From Trichomonas vaginalis G3 (lineage: Eukaryota > Parabasalia > Trichomonadida > Trichomonadidae), in the NCBI RefSeq assembly GCF_026262505.1, contig NC_067204.1, positions 20,305,300 to 20,369,299 of the forward strand: DNA of 64,000 nucleotides, read 5' to 3'. The translations under genes were made by a program, and so were the position numbers. Below, in pieces: positions 41,575 to 52,309 of this stretch. The notes beneath the pieces are model-generated. The model was not told where the DNA came from. It saw nothing but the letters and a program-made list of their open reading frames with translations, and made no database searches. Position 1 is the first letter of the stretch. Every line of letters begins with the position of its first letter.

Positions 41575-44500
41575 ATATTTTCAATACTTTTTCAGCACTT
41601 TCCGTAGTTATATATGAAAGACAATTCGAGATAAAAGTCATTAGTACAACTGGTATAATATGCTGCACACCATTTGTTGTGAACCAACTTGAAAGTCAGG
41701 AGAAAACTGTTACTAGGTAGGTTCGTTAGAAATTTAGAAGCAAGTCATAAAGGTCCTTACCAATACATAGGAAAACTATTTTGCTTGAAACTGAAACTTG
41801 CATGAATATAAACATTTTGAGGGTCAAACCTGTATGCTCGGATGAAATTTCTTCATCTGATATAGTCCCTACCGTATTTGAAAGGATATAAGTCTAACGG
41901 TTTTGTATCTGCTATGTTGTTCTTTGGTTTTTCAACCTGAAGCTTTGAATAATGTAAAATATACTGTTTTAAAAACTTTAAAATGGTATGCCATATAGCT
42001 TCTTGAATTGTTAAGATATAGTTCTAACGTTATTTTCCTCTGTATCCTAGCGTCATAAGCACAGCCTTCCTTTGTTAGTAAAACATACTTGTATTTCTTT
42101 AGTTTACGCCGTATAAAAGTAGAAAGAGTCTTGTTCTTCGCGTATAGTAGTAAAACTCAAAACGTATCTTTACCATAGTCTGTTAATTTCAATTGCGTTA
42201 TCCTTCTAGTTCGTCGACAAATTCGAACAATATCTCGAAAATTGCTTTTTGTTCTTATTGTTTTCAGAACAAGTGACCCATTTCGTAATTTTCAAGTCTA
42301 TTGGTTTTTTATATTGTTTATATGGTTACAAAAGGTAGATTGTTAGGTTCGGTAAAATGAGTTGCAATGACAACATGTTTAAGATAGTGTTTCCCACCAA
42401 TCCTCATTTCCTGCATATCCGATATTTTGCTCCATTCGTTAAAAACTCTTTTTGTCTTTTTGTTTCTGACTTCAAATGACTCAGCAACAGTGGAAAGAAA
42501 TTTTCTATTTCCATCTAACAAAACAAGTTTCCCAACGGTCTGCTCCAACAAACTCAGCGTACATTTCAAATAAAATAAAAAAAATTTTTTTTAAAAATAT
42601 ATTGTTTTAAATGTATGCCATTTCATTATTCATCTAAAAACAAGTTTCCCAACGGTCGTCTCCAAACAAAACACAGCTACATTTCAATAAAAATTAAAAA
42701 AAATTTTTTTCTCTTTACTTTACGTAACCACCGCTGCCAAAATCTTTGACGCCAAACCATACAGCTAATGAAGGTTGACTTGTGTTAGTTTGGAACTAAA
42801 CTTTGGTTTTGGTTTTTCTTCAGTTTTTTGGCTTCTCCTTCTTCTATTGGTTTTTCGTCCACTTTTGCGGTTCCATCTGACTTTAACTCACTTGCAGTAT
42901 GGTTGTGTCGTTCAAACATCTTCATAATATTCATATGCCATTTGATTTTTGTTTTCCTTTCAACCTTTTTGTTTGTTGTAAAGTTTTAGAATATTTTGAC
43001 TCGTAAGTCAATGAGATGTTCTATAATGGAACTGTGGTCAGTTGAAGTAAACTTTCCATCTGTTGTCTCATAAAGCTCCTTCAGACTTCAATATTTTTAT
43101 TTGTGAGAGATCTGTTTCTTTTTTTGAGATACTACGCCCCAGTTCCATTTCTATGAAAAGTGACTTTGACATATCGGTTGTTAGGGTTTTCATTCCAGAC
43201 CCTAGGCCTTCTATTATTGAATTTTTCTCTTCATCTGTAAGTTCTTTGAAGGCTTTTACAATTGGTTTCTGAACTTTGCTTGTTGTAGCGTTGTCAAAAT
43301 CTACCGTATTCAAACTTCTTTCGGTCAATTTTCAATGTCCAGTTAAAAAATTTTTAGTTGGTTTGTTTTCATGGTTGTTATGGTTTTTATAAGTCGGTCT
43401 AAAACTTCCCTGAGGTATAGGAGAACTTGACAAACACGTGGGTGTGTAACTGCTGGAAGACCGACAATATCCATCTTTAAGCCCATTTGTTCCAATGCTG
43501 TATTGTTCAATTTCATCTCAGTAAAAAACTTTACATTCCCCAAGTTTGAGGCGGTTGAGCGTTGGTTATTGTTTACCCACTTGTTGTCGCATGTTATATC
43601 CTCTTTAAGAATCTTTCACCTTGGTTCCATATAGTGTCCTGCTTGCTTATAGTAGTCATTTGCTTTATTTATAATAGTTTCCGCTTTTCTTCCTACATTG
43701 TCCATCCATCCTTGAACTTTTACCTCTGTTTCAGATTGGAATAAGTATTTGCTGCATCTCGTGCTACCTCCCAACTTTCTGTACAGTTGTATAATAGGTT
43801 GTGCTTTCTCTTTAAGCTTACCTAATGCTAACTCAAATCTTCTTCGCAATCCAAATCACCTCTGGCTATTGTTCCACTGCGGGCTAAAAAATCTGGATGC
43901 ACTCCTGCTAACTGCGCCAAATAAACCCCATTTCTTATAGGAGTAAAATGCGAATCCAAACAAGGACCCCTAGTTTCTAAGGCAAAACAAGAAAAGCACT
44001 CATTGATAAAACCAATTCTTAGTTCAACACCAAATGCTTGGTTTATGGATATCTTTGGAAAACATTCCGAGGTATAGAGAAGTGGACCACCATACTCGGC
44101 TAATATTGTCGGTCAAACACAAGATACGTGTGAAGCACCATTACCATTATAGTCCAAAAATATTTTTAGATCGTGATAAACTGCTTTGACAATATTCGCT
44201 TGACAAATACCATCCAAAAAACTAACATCTGACTTGAAGTTCTTTCAAATCAGACGATATTAAAAAACTATCTTGCGTTCAAAAATGTAAACCCAATATA
44301 TTTCATTTGTCGACCAAAACCCATTCTGCTCTTGTATCACTTGACGAGTTGTATAAAAATGCTTAAGAGACTTAAACCAACCCCAAAGGTGGTGAGGTAG
44401 ATGAAAATGTCATATGACACAAATATAGACACTTCTCCATGGCAAAGATGAGACAAGTTTTAAATATTTACAATCGCCGTAAAAAAAAGGTTTGGGAAAC

Positions 44501-46500
44501 CACTCCCCTGAAGAAATGAAAAAACAACCCTGACTTAGAGAAAGACTATATATTTAATAGTTTAGTTAAGAGGATAACAAGAAAGAATGCCAGGCTTCAA
44601 ACATTAAGAAGGTGACAAAGTAAAAAATAGGAATTACCAAACGCGACCCATATGAAAAATACTATTGACTATGACAACAATGGGAACTCGACAGGTAACT
44701 CACATTCGTGTTCGTAAAAATAGAAGAAAGTATACAAGAGAATATTATGAAGTTTTAGGCAAACATGGCAAAAGTACAGACTGCAAGCAGAAGATATAAA
44801 CTACTATTGTTCAGACCTGCGTTTCAAACTTGTCAAAGTTCAATGTGGTATACTTTCAAAAGACAGTTCCTAACAATATAAGACAACTCCTGACGAATTA
44901 TGTAAGAAAGTTGAAAATGACGATAAGCAATTCTATACCATGCGTAAACTGTCATGTAAGTGGCATGTAGTCTTTACTTTGTCCCGTTGTTTTGCGTTAT
45001 ACCCTGAAACGCGATGTGTTATGGTATCCTCCTCCCTCAGTGTTATTCCAGTAACAATTTATAGCAAATTAACGTCCTCTTTAACATCATATCCTTTACC
45101 TTTTTCATTTCCTGACCAATCCCAAAATCTATGACTATGCCAACCTGCTTTAGATGTTACTTAAATCTATGTAGTGACTGTGTGCAGGTAATATTTTCAC
45201 CTGAAATCGTTTACTTTCACCTGTTTCCTTTGAAGAGTTTGCACAATACAACAAACCTGTCGACTATTTGAGTCCAAGTTCCAAAACCCAGAACTGTTTC
45301 TGTCTGGGTAGAGTTCATTGACGTTATATAGAGCCTATTAGAATAATGTTTGAAGTATTTCTGTCTTTAATGTTTGAGCTCTGTTTTGTCAGCTTTTTTA
45401 TCATATAAATCTTGAGCAGTGAATTTAACTTTGTTTTCACTCCATGATAGACATTCTAGCATTTAATGTTCTTTATCCGATGTTAAACCTTCTGGAAAGT
45501 TAGGAGGTTTAAAATATAATCCACCCCCACCAGGTTTTTCAATCGTTCCAAAATACTTTCTATCCAACAGTTGAGAGAAGTTATGTGTATGTCCAACGTC
45601 ACTTTTACTGTTTAAGGTTTCTTGTAAGTTTGTAATATTTGCAATGGTATGTGTATGTCCAACGTCACTTTTCCTGTTTAAGGTTTCTGTAAGTTTGTAA
45701 TATTTGCAATGGTATGTGTATGGGTTCTTGTCGGCTTTAAGGTCTAAACATCCTGAAACCCACCCTGTATTGGCTTTACCTTCTAAAATCTTCGATGTCC
45801 GTTCATGTACCATTCAACCCTTTTATAATTTCATTGTCTTTTTCATCCACATATTCCTTATCTGCCTTCTTCACTAACCCACTAGCCAGATATGCTAACT
45901 CATCGTCAACATACTCTTTGTCAGCTTTCTTTTCAACATCCTCTTTTGTTGCATATGTTGCATCTGCTCTGTCATGTTCTTCTTGAACTTTTTCAATGAC
46001 ATATTCTTTGTCAGCTTTGTTGTCAACATCTGCTTTCAAAAGAAGTTCATTTATAGGTTTCTCGTTTAAAGTTCCTTTTGTTGGATTTATACAGACAGTA
46101 TTGTTCTTCTTGTCTTAAACAGAAACTCATCTGTCATTGGGTTTAATGTCAGTTTTAAGTTTCCTTCTTTCAAGACTCAGTATCTTAGAATAGTTTGAAA
46201 AGTTTGTTGTGTTCTTATTTAGAGCTTGTATAATGATTGTCGGTTGTGTTGTATTTCTCTCATAGACGCTGTTTCATTTGACATTTTTATTCTTAGATAA
46301 AATATGCTTCCAATAGAAAAAGAAAATTCAAGAGTTGCTACAACTAAACCATTAGATGAACTTTTTTACTAATGTCGGTCAAAAGTTTGAGACAGAGACC
46401 GTAAAGCATGAAGGCTATCGTTTTGACTACCCATTAAGATGTTAAGAGACCCATCTGTCACAAAAGCTATTGGCTTTCGTAGAATGAAGTTTGTGTCTGT
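41575..46500. repeat. Third, partial and decayed copy of the integrase/fibre segment
   Basis: Follows copy 1 in blocks: 41.58-41.83 matches 29.35-29.60; 41.83-41.96 matches 30.08-30.23; 42.70-45.25 matches 31.01-33.44; 45.55-46.30 matches the N-terminal half of the fibre gene; 46.30-46.50 matches 34.99-35.18. An unrelated 570-bp insert lies at 42.0-42.57. The fibre part has a different tip and middle from copy 1. Dozens of small differences are spread through it, but they become rare beyond 46.3 kb. Confidence 0.8.
42000..42600 (-). other. Unique insert in the third copy
   Basis: About 570 bp not present in the first copy. A minus-strand open stretch near 42318-42569 encodes a basic alpha/beta peptide (ESFEVRNKKTKRVFNEWSKI, GGKHYLKHVVIATHF). 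Its family is unknown and the rest shows no long frame. Confidence 0.4.
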
Positions 46501-47165
46501 AGAAGATAAAAGTTTTCCATTTATTGTAAGGTTTCATATAGATTATATATCTGAAGGGAAACGAAAAATGTGGGAAGAAATTGAGCTAATACAAAGTTGA
46601 CCTTTCATCTTCTCTACAGACTGCGTTAAAAAATATAGAAGATAAAATAAATTCATGTTATGCAAAATATGCTGATGAATATGCAAATACGAGAGCACAC
46701 TTTATGTGAGAATTGTATATGAACAAACAAAATTCACAAGTGTCATTTCAAATCTACGAAGACAATCCAAAGAAAGACGAACAAAATATATACAGAATTC
46801 ACTGCAATGTCATGGTATTATTTGCAAAGAATGTTAAATCAGAAAGTCGAACTTCCTTTAGCAAATATTTACAGTCGATATGCAAGAGATGAACCATATT
46901 TATTTAAAGATGTTTTCGACCCAGCTGCTATTATTGTTCATGCTTCATTTTCTGGCGCCCAAAACTCTTTCTTATGCTTGGCAAATGACTTTTACGAAAA
47001 ACCTACAAAGTTATACGAACCACCAAGTGAAGTATTTCAGACTTTCAAGTATGGTTTACTACAGATGGAAGAAAAGAATAATTCCATTATACCATGCGTT
47101 TTACTAGAACTTAGTTTCATATACAAACTACTATCGAACGGTAAAAATATAATTTTTTATACGGT
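46306..47165 (+). pseudogene. Polinton part: third copy of the FDYP-type structural protein, broken
   Basis: Starts beside the copy-3 fibre gene, reads KHEGYRFDYP and TKAIGFRRMKF, then a second half with MSWYYLQRMLNQ, HASFSGAQNSFLCLANDFYE and LLELSFIYK, closely parallel to the minus-strand copy at 29354-30210. The second half is clearly diverged in sequence from that copy, so it is an old paralogue and not only a recent duplicate. A few breaks. Confidence 0.5.
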
Positions 47166-47397
47166 TGAGGTGTTGGATTTGGTTGCCAACTAGACTGTGG
47201 TGCAGGTTCAGGCTGTTGTATAACAGGAGCTTGTTCTTCTGGTTCAGGGTCTTTAGTATAATACCAACGAACTGACCTACTCTTTTACCAATATTTTTGA
47301 CTCCGTTCCAAATTCCTCTTCCTACGGTTTTTATTCCATTCCATATACCTCTTCCAACATTTCGAAAGAAGTTTCCAATACTACTGAAGAAACCCAT
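47131..47397 (-). CDS. Polinton part: second membrane-active core-type protein
   Basis: 88 residues, starting MGFFSSIGNFFRNVGRGIWN. Two or three imperfect copies of VGRGIWNG(I/V)K and then VGQFVG give a glycine- and tryptophan-spaced amphipathic helix like those of lytic peptides, and like the protein at 31798-32199. The C-terminal 35 residues overlap the end of the plus-strand gene and may not be functional. Confidence 0.5.
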   Translation of the reverse strand: MGFFSSIGNFFRNVGRGIWNGIKTVGRGIWNGVKNIGKRVGQFVGIILKTLNQKNKLLLYNSLNLHHSLVGNQIQHLNRIKNYIFTVR

Positions 47398-47414
47398 TTA
47401 CTATATGTAAAAAT

Positions 47415-47775
47415 CTAATGTCCGCCTAGTCTCTTACGTTTCCTGTTGAGTTCCATTGCATTCTTTAACTGGAGCTCATACATTCTATTTCTCCTCTGGT
47501 AGAAAACATATCTTGGGTCAACTCCTGTGTTCGCGTCATCTGCATAGAGTTGTTTATATCCCACTTCGGGGTTTGTATAAAACTCTTTCCATCTCATATT
47601 TGCATACCATGGTGGCAAACCTAACGCAGCGTCATTTGACATGGCAGTTTGCATTTGTACATCTGTTGGCACTTGACCATAGTTTGCCATTGCAGTTTGT
47701 ATTCTAACTTCATTTGGAATATTCTCTGGGTTTGGTTGTCCAGGTTGCTGTCTCTCGCTAAGTTCTGTGCGTCCA
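47415..47775 (-). CDS. Polinton part: small basic protein, start uncertain
   Basis: The frame codes for repeated IQTAMANYGQVPTD / MQTAMSNDAALG-type units, WYANMRWKEFYTNPEVGY, and a basic end NAMELNRKRKRLGGH. It is open upstream to about 47867, but no ATG opens it there. It follows the small membrane protein gene with almost no gap. Family unknown. Confidence 0.45.
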
Positions 47776-47782
47776 TTTAATA

Positions 47783-47929
47783 TTAGATAAAAATATCTCT
47801 TACGAGTACATATGCTGAAAATTTGCAGGCATTGGTCATCTTCATATTCTCTATATCTTTCTGCCACGTCAAATAAGTAAATGACACAATGGAAAAACCT
47901 AAAACAAGTAGTCCTATTTCAAACCACAT
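47783..47929 (-). CDS. Polinton part: 48-residue membrane protein
   Basis: From ATG: WFEIGLLVLGFSIVSFTYLT makes a single N-terminal membrane helix, followed by a short helical tail ending VRDIFI. Such tiny one-helix proteins are common in polinton-like viruses and adenovirus-like genomes. Recognition is by topology only. Confidence 0.4.
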   Translation of the reverse strand: MWFEIGLLVLGFSIVSFTYLTWQKDIENMKMTNACKFSAYVLVRDIFI

Positions 47930-47954
47930 TTACTTACTAGTTAAATTTCTTTGT

Positions 47955-48745
47955 TATGACACTTTCTCCAGTTTATAGGACCTCTCTCATTCTATCTTGT
48001 CATATATAAACTCATAGTCATGTATGTCCTCTAACCATCTCATAACGGTTTCCAAACCACTTTTATCGGATGTAAAGTAAAAGATGGATGGTTATGTAAA
48101 ACGTCTAAAGTTTCTAAAGAGTCTCTCAAAGTCCAGTCTACTTGGTATTGAAAATCCCATGTGTTATAGAACGGTGGTCCACTATAAAGAAAACATTTCC
48201 TTGTCTTTATATTTTTCATACAACTCTGTCCATGACATCTCACAAACTCTATACCCTCAATATATTTTTCTATGTCCTCTTTGAAAACATTTGTATAGTT
48301 GAGATATAAAACTTTTGACATAAGTGTTTCAATGTCATGAACTCTTATAGCACCACTATATAATAGTCTAGCAGATATACTATTCCAGTCTATATATTCT
48401 GCTTTTTTCAAAACCTCTCTCACAATATTTTTCTTATCTAATGGTATACGTTCCATCTTACCTATAGGTATCTTTTCTTTTTAACTCTTTCAATATTTTG
48501 TTAGTGTCTGGAATATGTTTGAGACGGTTCATATATAGTTGTCGAAGTCATTGCATATAATCTTTGAGTCAGGAAATACAGTATGGCACAAATGGGATAT
48601 ATAGAAACTTCCACCGAACAAATCTACAAATGTTAGACCATTCGGTAGTTTCTTAAGTTCTCTCAATATAATATCTTTACATTTACTCTTATTTCCAAAG
48701 AACGGTAACGAGGTTTTGTAAAATTCATTTATTATAATAATAAAA
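47955..48745 (-). pseudogene. Polinton part: N6-adenine DNA methyltransferase (D12 class), broken
   Basis: The N-terminal portion reads LPFFGNKSKCKDIILREL and TFVDLFGGSFYISHL, then SKIICNDFDNY, which is the AdoMet-binding part of Dam/D12-class methyltransferases. About 110 residues later FLYSGPPFYNTW stands where the family has its DPPY motif. The enzyme class methylates adenine N6. About two breaks. A mirror copy of the last 180 bp lies at 13262-13440 at the other end of the element. Confidence 0.75.
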
Positions 48746-48769
48746 ATGTTTTTTCCTGAAAAGTGACAG

Positions 48770-48900
48770 AAAGTGACAAAACATGTACGAAGAAGTCTTG
48801 AAAATTCAAGAGGGTAGAAAAGAGGTTAGAAAAGAGGTTATATCTAACCTTCTTCCCTAAACATATTTTTGTCTGATTTTACGAAGAAGTCTTGACAAAA
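48770..48900 (+). repeat. Last palindromic block near the right end
   Basis: AAAAGTGACAGAAAGTGACAAAACATG, then AGGGTAGAAAAGAGGTTAG units, GGTTATATCTAACC and TTCTTCCC, followed by ACGAAGAAGTCTTGAC units. Same family as the blocks at 26-29 kb, within 250 bp of the right end of the element. Confidence 0.65.
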
Positions 48901-48953
48901 CATGAAACAATATATAATTTGTGAAAAGCTCCTGGAAGACCCGTATATAAGAA

Positions 48954-49012
48954 CTTCATTTATACTAAACATCTTCGGGCTAGAAGGGGCGCAGCCCCTG
49001 GAAGCCCCACTA

Positions 49013-49014
<2 letters not shown>
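48954..49014 (-). repeat. Right terminal inverted repeat of the Polinton
   Basis: Reverse complement of the left end, followed by a poly-T tract at 49015-49047. The two ends are similar over about 60 bp. Confidence 0.8.
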
Positions 49015-49047
<33 letters not shown>

Positions 49048-49051
<4 letters not shown>

Positions 49052-50898
49052 ATATAAAAAAAGTCTCTTTAATATCTATATTTCATATTTTTATCGATTT
49101 TTAAAGTTTTTGCGAAAAGTATTCAATTATTTTTGCTATTTTGTCGGTAAATGTCAGATTTGCGACATTTTCTTATAGATATTCAGATTCTACGTTGATA
49201 ATAATGTGCTTATAGAACCCTCTTGCTATTGTGTCAAAATTGCGAAAACGATAGCAAAAATATCTCGCAATATCAAAAATTGAGATATTGATGAATTATG
49301 CATTATAGAGATTAAAAATCTGATTTGTGAAAACATCTCATCAGTTTCTAGCTAATTCAAAAATCTTTACTATCTTATTCGATTAAAATGAAAAGGGAAT
49401 AGTTTCATTATGCTTTAAATGACAGCCTTATAATATAATCATAGTTTTCGCCTCAATATGCAGCATTTTTTTTTCGAAATCTATGGTCAATATCCTAAAT
49501 ACTGATTGCTTTGCATTCATATCTCTTACATTTTCTATACCCACATCACTATTCATTGCTATTCCTATCTTTTTCATTTTGTTTGTTTTCTCATAATTTC
49601 TCAAAAAACATGATAACTTGATATTTTGTAAATATCATACTTTATAACGTAAATAAGAACTTGACCTATTAAGAAAAGCAGTAATGAAAAGAAAATCTGA
49701 AATTCATAAAAATTACAAGTTTCTGATGACAATTAGCTTAATTAAACCAGGTACAAGATTATATAATTGTATTTTCTATCCAATTATCCATATAATATCT
49801 TATCCAAAAAAATAACTTGATCAATACCAAAAGATTTTTTAACTAGTAAATAAGTATTTTCTTTACACACACATTGTATATCATAGTTTTTTTTTTTTGG
49901 TTTCGCAAAACATCCAAAAACAAAATATGCTATAAAAGTGACAATTTTAGCAAAACGAAACCCTTATTTTATTTATTATTTTAAATATTATTTAATTTTA
50001 TTATTTGAATAGGCCAACTTATATTTGAGAAGCTCAATTTGAGACCACTTAAAACTTTGAAATATCATAAATATTGAAATATTAAAAAGTGTATTTCAAA
50101 ATATTGAAATTATAAAAATTTATAATACTGAAATTGAGACAAATTAATAAATTCAATGCGTTTTTTTTGAAATAACTCTCAAATATTATTTTTTTGTTTA
50201 TTTAATGATGAATAAATATGATTGCTTTAGTCAATCATAAAAACTAATTTAAGTTTAAAATAATGGAAGAGATAATTTGATCGTTTTTAAAATACAATTA
50301 TTTTTGATGATTTGCAAGAATCTTTGAAAAGAATATAATATAGGTTCTATTTTTGTAAAATTTATCCAAATCATGTATTACATAAATTACGTTTAAAACG
50401 ATGAAAGAACCAAAAAGTGTGTTTTGTGTTTTGTTGTTGCGTGTTGGATGCGGGATCCTGTAATTTCCGAAATCGACAAAAAATTTGGAAATTTAATTTC
50501 CGAAATCGAAATTATATTAATGTTTTTAATATTCTTATATCAAAAGGATTAAAGTTCATTAAGAGAAAAACAATTCTTCTTCTTCAATCTATTGGCGCAT
50601 TTATTTCTACACGCCAATAAGGAAGGGAAAATTATAAGACACCATGGTGTCTTCAAAACGCTAATTTTTGATATTTTTAACAACCCTAGTCGGGATCTAC
50701 AATTGTATTCTCTTTGACATAGGATAAAAACATCCTTTCTTATAATTTCATTGTAAAATAAAATTTTCTTAAATTTATTGAATCCAAACTCAACTTTGCA
50801 ACATTTTATTATCATAAAAACTAAGAAACATCAGGTAAACTTCAATTTGGAGAGCTTAAAATCATATCTAAATTGAAAAATAAGGGGAAAAAATTGTA
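49048..50898. other. Gene-free AT-rich DNA right of the Polinton
   Basis: About 1.85 kb with many homopolymer runs. No frame with coding character. It holds a 16-bp palindrome AGACACCATGGTGTCT at 50637-50652 and an inverted pair ATTGGCG/CGCCAAT at about 50591-50618. Confidence 0.55.
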
Positions 50899-52160
50899 CC
50901 CAGATTTTCCTTACTTTTACCACTCCCCATGTAATTTCTGGGGAAAACGATAATTCATTTTTTTTATGGATGAATAGATCGTTTTCCTAGAAAGGACCTC
51001 ATATCTCTGGCTAAAAAGAGTGTCAGATCCTAAATAGGTTATTGATCTAGTGTACAAATCCAATAAAAAGCCTATTTTTTTGGCTTTTTTGGTGCTCATT
51101 TTTTCGAAGATCTACATGAATATGGGGAAACCATCGGATTTTTTTGGTTAACCCACATCTTCATGTAGTCTGGACTGTCTTTCCTCGAAGGACCTCTTTA
51201 CGGGTGTAAAAACTCATAAAGTTCTCAAAAGATTCATTCTCGATCTCCATGCTGAAAGAATTTACAATAAAAAAGAGATCTACACATCAAACTACAGCCA
51301 TAAATGAACTGAACCCCTAAAGCTCAGCTCTTAATTTATCAAAAACGTCGAAATCCTTCTCATTGCAATCAAATTTTCTCAATAACTCATAAGAAAAATC
51401 GAATTTTGATTAAGCCGATGTTATAGGTATCACAAATACTACAAACTTGAGCAATATCGAAATTGCCAGCAAAAGTTTGAAATTGCATTGCTCATATTTG
51501 TTTTGTAAACTAAAAATCTGCTTATATTATTCATTAATTTTTTATATATTATTCAATACTTAATAAAAACAATACTATTTCACCTTAAAAATGAATTTCA
51601 TAAGTCAATATTATTTTTTTGAAAATGTATCAATTTTCGATTAAAACAACATGAGAATAAAATTTACGCAAAATTATTTTAAAAATGGTTTTAAAAATTT
51701 ACAATAGATGAAGAATAAGATTGCAAGAAGTTTTGAAGTTTACTTTTAAGAAAAAAAATTCGGATATTATTTATGATATCTAAATAATCTGATATTTGAG
51801 TATCGGCACTATGCATGAAACAATATTTTTTGTTTTTTTGGAGTTTTATGATTTTAAATATATTCAAATTTGGCAATCCAATAGATTTTTAAAAAATAGG
51901 TAAATAAAAATAGATTACATATGCAGCAGATTTAGAACATGAAACAAATCTTATAGTGACCCAAAAAAAATTCATGATCCAAAAAAGAAAAAAATTAGCT
52001 AAATTAGAATCAAACCTTGGCATAATGAATCATTATGTCGGATGTTTCCACTACACCGGCAGTTCGAAAAATACCCTTGGTGGTTCTATTTAATAGCTAC
52101 TCCCAACGATAGGCGGTGTCCCCAGCTTTAGAGGGGTGGTAAAAGTAAGGAAAATCTGGG
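50899..52160. mobile_element. Tc1/mariner-like element, decayed or non-autonomous
   Basis: Perfect 25-bp inverted ends starting CCCAGATTTTCCTTACTTTT (50899-50923 and 52136-52160), each flanked outside by TA (50897-50898 and 52161-52162). The TA target site and the total of 1262 bp fit the Tc1/mariner superfamily. No transposase-sized frame is open. Short basic peptides are encoded on the minus strand near the left end (RKTIYSSIKKMNYRF; RKEVLRGKTVQTT), possibly the remains of the DNA-binding part. The identical ends suggest it moved fairly recently, or was carried by a related transposase. Tvmar-type mariners are known in Trichomonas. Confidence 0.75.
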
Positions 52161-52309
52161 TAAAAAAAATCTCATTAGATGAGGCAAAAAGTGACTTTTT
52201 TAATGTGTTTTTTAAAAAAATCGTGCCAGCTGGCCAAAAAAGGTGTGCCAGCAGGCGTGCCAGTTTGTACAACCCTAATTTTGTATGATAGCTTACATCC
52301 TTTAATATT

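Larger units (their letters stand above)
13008..49047. mobile_element. Polinton/Maverick-family element, about 36 kb, broken
   Basis: The ends are inverted copies of each other (13024-13086 and 48954-49014) and both finish in an A/T homopolymer tract. Inside are the hallmark virus-like parts: major capsid protein, probable minor capsid protein, FtsK/HerA-type packaging ATPase and RVE integrase. Additional parts are a D5-like SF3 helicase, KilA-N and T5orf172 proteins, a tail-fibre protein and an adenine methyltransferase. No protein-primed PolB and no Ulp1-like protease were recognised. The element is broken: roughly five to ten breaks in the single-copy part and many dozens in the two extra copies of the integrase/fibre segment. 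Similar ends and several whole reading frames suggest a fairly young insertion. The size is above the 10-25 kb usual for the family because of the internal triplication. A clear target-site duplication could not be read because of the homopolymers. Confidence 0.9.

Noticed and set aside
48476-48760. RNase MRP or other RNA in the GC-richer part near the right end of the element
   Set aside because: The sequence reads as the N-terminal part of the adenine methyltransferase.
52005-52070. tRNA-Glu-like sequence on the minus strand followed by a T run
   Set aside because: It has GGTGTAGTGG and GGTTTGATTC, but the acceptor and T arms do not pair, so I did not list it as a tRNA gene.
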